A program made the translations under genes and the position numbers. Shown here piece by piece: positions 6,326-7,597 of a DNA stretch of 7,597 nt. The notes below the pieces were generated by a model. That model saw only the letters and a program-made list of their open reading frames with translations. It was not told the DNA's origin and searched no databases. Origin of the DNA: Alphaproteobacteria bacterium (lineage in GTDB: Bacteria; Pseudomonadota; Alphaproteobacteria; Rhizobiales; Rhizobiaceae); NCBI GenBank assembly GCA_017308345.1, contig JAFKFE010000420.1:3839-11435 (forward strand), in the 5' to 3' direction. Position 1 is the stretch's first letter; each line of letters opens with the position of its first letter.

Positions 6326-6925
6326 ATGACCACGCCCGAAGAGGACAAGACGCTTTCCGCCTATGAAGACAGCTGGCGCATGGGGCTTCTCATCGTGCTC
6401 GTCCTGGTCATCTTCCAGGCCGGCGTCCTGTACGGCATGGGCCATCCGCCGATCTGCACCTGCGGCTATGTCAAGCTCTGGCACGGCGTGGTCAACAGCT
6501 CGGAGAATTCCCAGCACATCGCCGACTGGTACACCTTCTCGCACATCATCCACGGCTTCCTGTTCTATGCGCTGGCGAGGTTCCTCTTTCCGCGTTCGCC
6601 GATCGGGTTGAGGCTGGCCTTCGCCGTCCTCATCGAGGGCGGCTGGGAAATATTGGAAAACAGTCCCTTCATCATCGACCGCTACCGCGCCGGCACCATC
6701 TCGCTCAATTATTTTGGCGACTCGATCATCAACTCGGTGTCCGACACGCTGTTCATGGCGCTGGGATTTGTGATGGCGCGAAAGCTACCTATATGGGTGA
6801 TCGTGGCCCTGGCGCTCATCTTCGAGTTCGGCACGGGCTACATCATCCGGGACAATCTGACGCTCAACGTGATCATGCTGCTGCATCCGTTCGAGTCCAT
6901 CAAGCAGTGGCAAAGTGGAATTTGA
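6326..6925 (+). CDS. UPF0314 / DUF2585 family membrane protein
   Basis: A 199-residue integral membrane protein matching the UPF0314 (DUF2585) family of alphaproteobacteria; its function is not known. About five membrane segments are visible (roughly 19-38, 71-88, 94-110, 137-151 and 155-172). Between and within them are many polar residues unusual for a simple membrane anchor: Cys43 and Cys45 in PPICTCG, His53 in LWHG, His64 and Asp67 in QHIADW, His73 and His76 in FSHIIHG, the [17 protein letters not shown] block (Glu108, Glu111, Asp118) and [10 protein letters not shown] (Asp132, Asp140). The start ATG follows the GNAT stop after four bases, with GGGGGA at 6312-6317 as ribosome site. hslU starts five bases after its stop, so it is part of the hslVU transcript. 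Confidence 0.88.
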   Translation: MTTPEEDKTLSAYEDSWRMGLLIVLVLVIFQAGVLYGMGHPPICTCGYVKLWHGVVNSSENSQHIADWYTFSHIIHGFLFYALARFLFPRSPIGLRLAFAVLIEGGWEILENSPFIIDRYRAGTISLNYFGDSIINSVSDTLFMALGFVMARKLPIWVIVALALIFEFGTGYIIRDNLTLNVIMLLHPFESIKQWQSGI

Positions 6926-6930
6926 GTAGC

Positions 6931-7597
6931 ATGAGCACCTTTTCTCCCCGCGAAATCGTTTCGGAACTCGACCGTTTCATCATCGGCCAGAAGGACGCCA
7001 AGCGCGCCGTGGCCATCGCGCTTCGCAACCGCTGGCGCCGCCAGCAGCTGGAAGGCCAGATGCGCGAAGAGGTGATGCCGAAGAACATCCTGATGATCGG
7101 CCCGACCGGCGTCGGCAAGACCGAGATCTCGCGCCGCCTGGCGCGGCTCGCAGGCGCGCCCTTCGTCAAGGTCGAGGCGACGAAGTTCACCGAGGTCGGC
7201 TATGTCGGCCGCGACGTCGAGCAGATCGTGCGCGACCTCGTCGAGGTCGCCATCGGCCTGACGCGCGAAAAGATGCGCGAGGACGTCGCCGCGCGCGCCC
7301 AGGTGAACGCCGAGGAACGCGTGCTGGAAGCGCTGGTCGGCAAGACGGCGAGCCCGGCCACGCGCGACAGCTTCCGCAAGAAGCTGCGCGACGGCGAGCT
7401 CGACGACAAGGAGATCGAGATCGAGGTGGCCGATACCGGCAATGGCGGCATGCCCGGTTTCGAGATTCCCGGCATGCCGGGCGGCAATGTCGGCGTGCTC
7501 AACATCAACGACATGCTGTCGAAGGCGATGGGCGGCCGCAGGACCAAGACCCGCAAGACCACGGTGCGCGATTCCTACGCGCTCCTGGTCAACGACG
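6931..7597 (+). CDS. hslU: ATP-dependent protease ATPase subunit HslU (ClpY), N-terminal half, cut by window edge
   Basis: HslU is the AAA+ unfoldase that caps HslV and feeds it substrates. The window shows 222 codons of a protein usually about 435-445 residues long. It begins [37 protein letters not shown]. It has the Walker A motif GPTGVGKT at 57-64, [20 protein letters not shown] with the substrate-gripping pore loop GYVGR at 90-94, and then the start of the I domain, including a Gly/Met/Pro-rich segment around 171-187 and [12 protein letters not shown]. Walker B, sensor and C-terminal regions lie beyond the window. The frame is open to the edge. The ATG at 6931 lies five bases after the UPF0314 stop; no strong Shine-Dalgarno is visible, which suggests coupling to upstream translation. 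Confidence 0.97.
   Translation, partial: MSTFSPREIVSELDRFIIGQKDAKRAVAIALRNRWRRQQLEGQMREEVMPKNILMIGPTGVGKTEISRRLARLAGAPFVKVEATKFTEVGYVGRDVEQIVRDLVEVAIGLTREKMREDVAARAQVNAEERVLEALVGKTASPATRDSFRKKLRDGELDDKEIEIEVADTGNGGMPGFEIPGMPGGNVGVLNINDMLSKAMGGRRTKTRKTTVRDSYALLVND

Noticed and set aside
7468..7481. Perfect 14-base palindrome CCCGGCATGCCGGG inside hslU
   Set aside because: It arises from codons for a Pro-Gly-Met-Pro-Gly stretch in the I domain that is also Gly/Met/Pro-rich in related HslU proteins, so coding constraint explains it.

Overview
The window looks like chromosomal DNA from a Rhizobiales alphaproteobacterium, most likely Mesorhizobium or a close relative. The evidence is high GC, rhizobial-type HisF, HisA and HslV sequences, the presence of an UPF0314/DUF2585 protein, and a copy of the GATCATGCTT palindromic repeat that I recall as common in these genomes. 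The genus is an inference; no 16S rRNA or other marker is present. No mobile element, CRISPR array, tRNA or rRNA was seen, and no gene-free stretch exceeds about 205 bases.

Left part (1-5016, all minus strand, read right to left): a compact histidine-biosynthesis operon in the order hisB, DUF2628 membrane protein, hisH, DUF1330 protein, hisA, arginase-family protein, hisF, hisE, coaA (cut by the window edge). HisB, HisH, HisA, HisF and HisE cover the middle of the pathway: phosphoribosyl-ATP pyrophosphohydrolysis, ProFAR isomerisation, imidazole-ring formation by the HisH-HisF pair, and IGP dehydration. hisG, hisI, hisC, hisD and the HolPase gene are not in the window. Three extra genes (DUF2628, DUF1330, arginase-like) sit among the his genes at spacings of -4 to +4 bases, so they must be co-transcribed and probably translationally coupled. 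Only the hisF-hisE junction is looser, and it is filled almost exactly by one palindromic repeat.

Middle (5017-5221): a 205-base divergent control region between hisB and hslV. It holds a 20-base imperfect palindrome but no promoter I can call confidently.

Right part (5222-7597, plus strand): hslV, a GNAT acetyltransferase resembling AAC(6') enzymes, an UPF0314/DUF2585 membrane protein and the first half of hslU. HslV (Thr peptidase) and HslU (AAA+ unfoldase) form the HslUV protease. Here their genes are separated by two tightly spaced genes of unrelated type. The start of the GNAT gene lies in a perfect 8-bp hairpin whose loop carries the Shine-Dalgarno sequence, a candidate translational switch inside a presumed heat-shock operon.

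Most of the window is conserved housekeeping. The parts most worth a second look are the divergent arginase-family gene inside the his operon, the hairpin at the GNAT start, the repeat between hisF and hisE, and the polar-residue-rich membrane protein between hslV and hslU.
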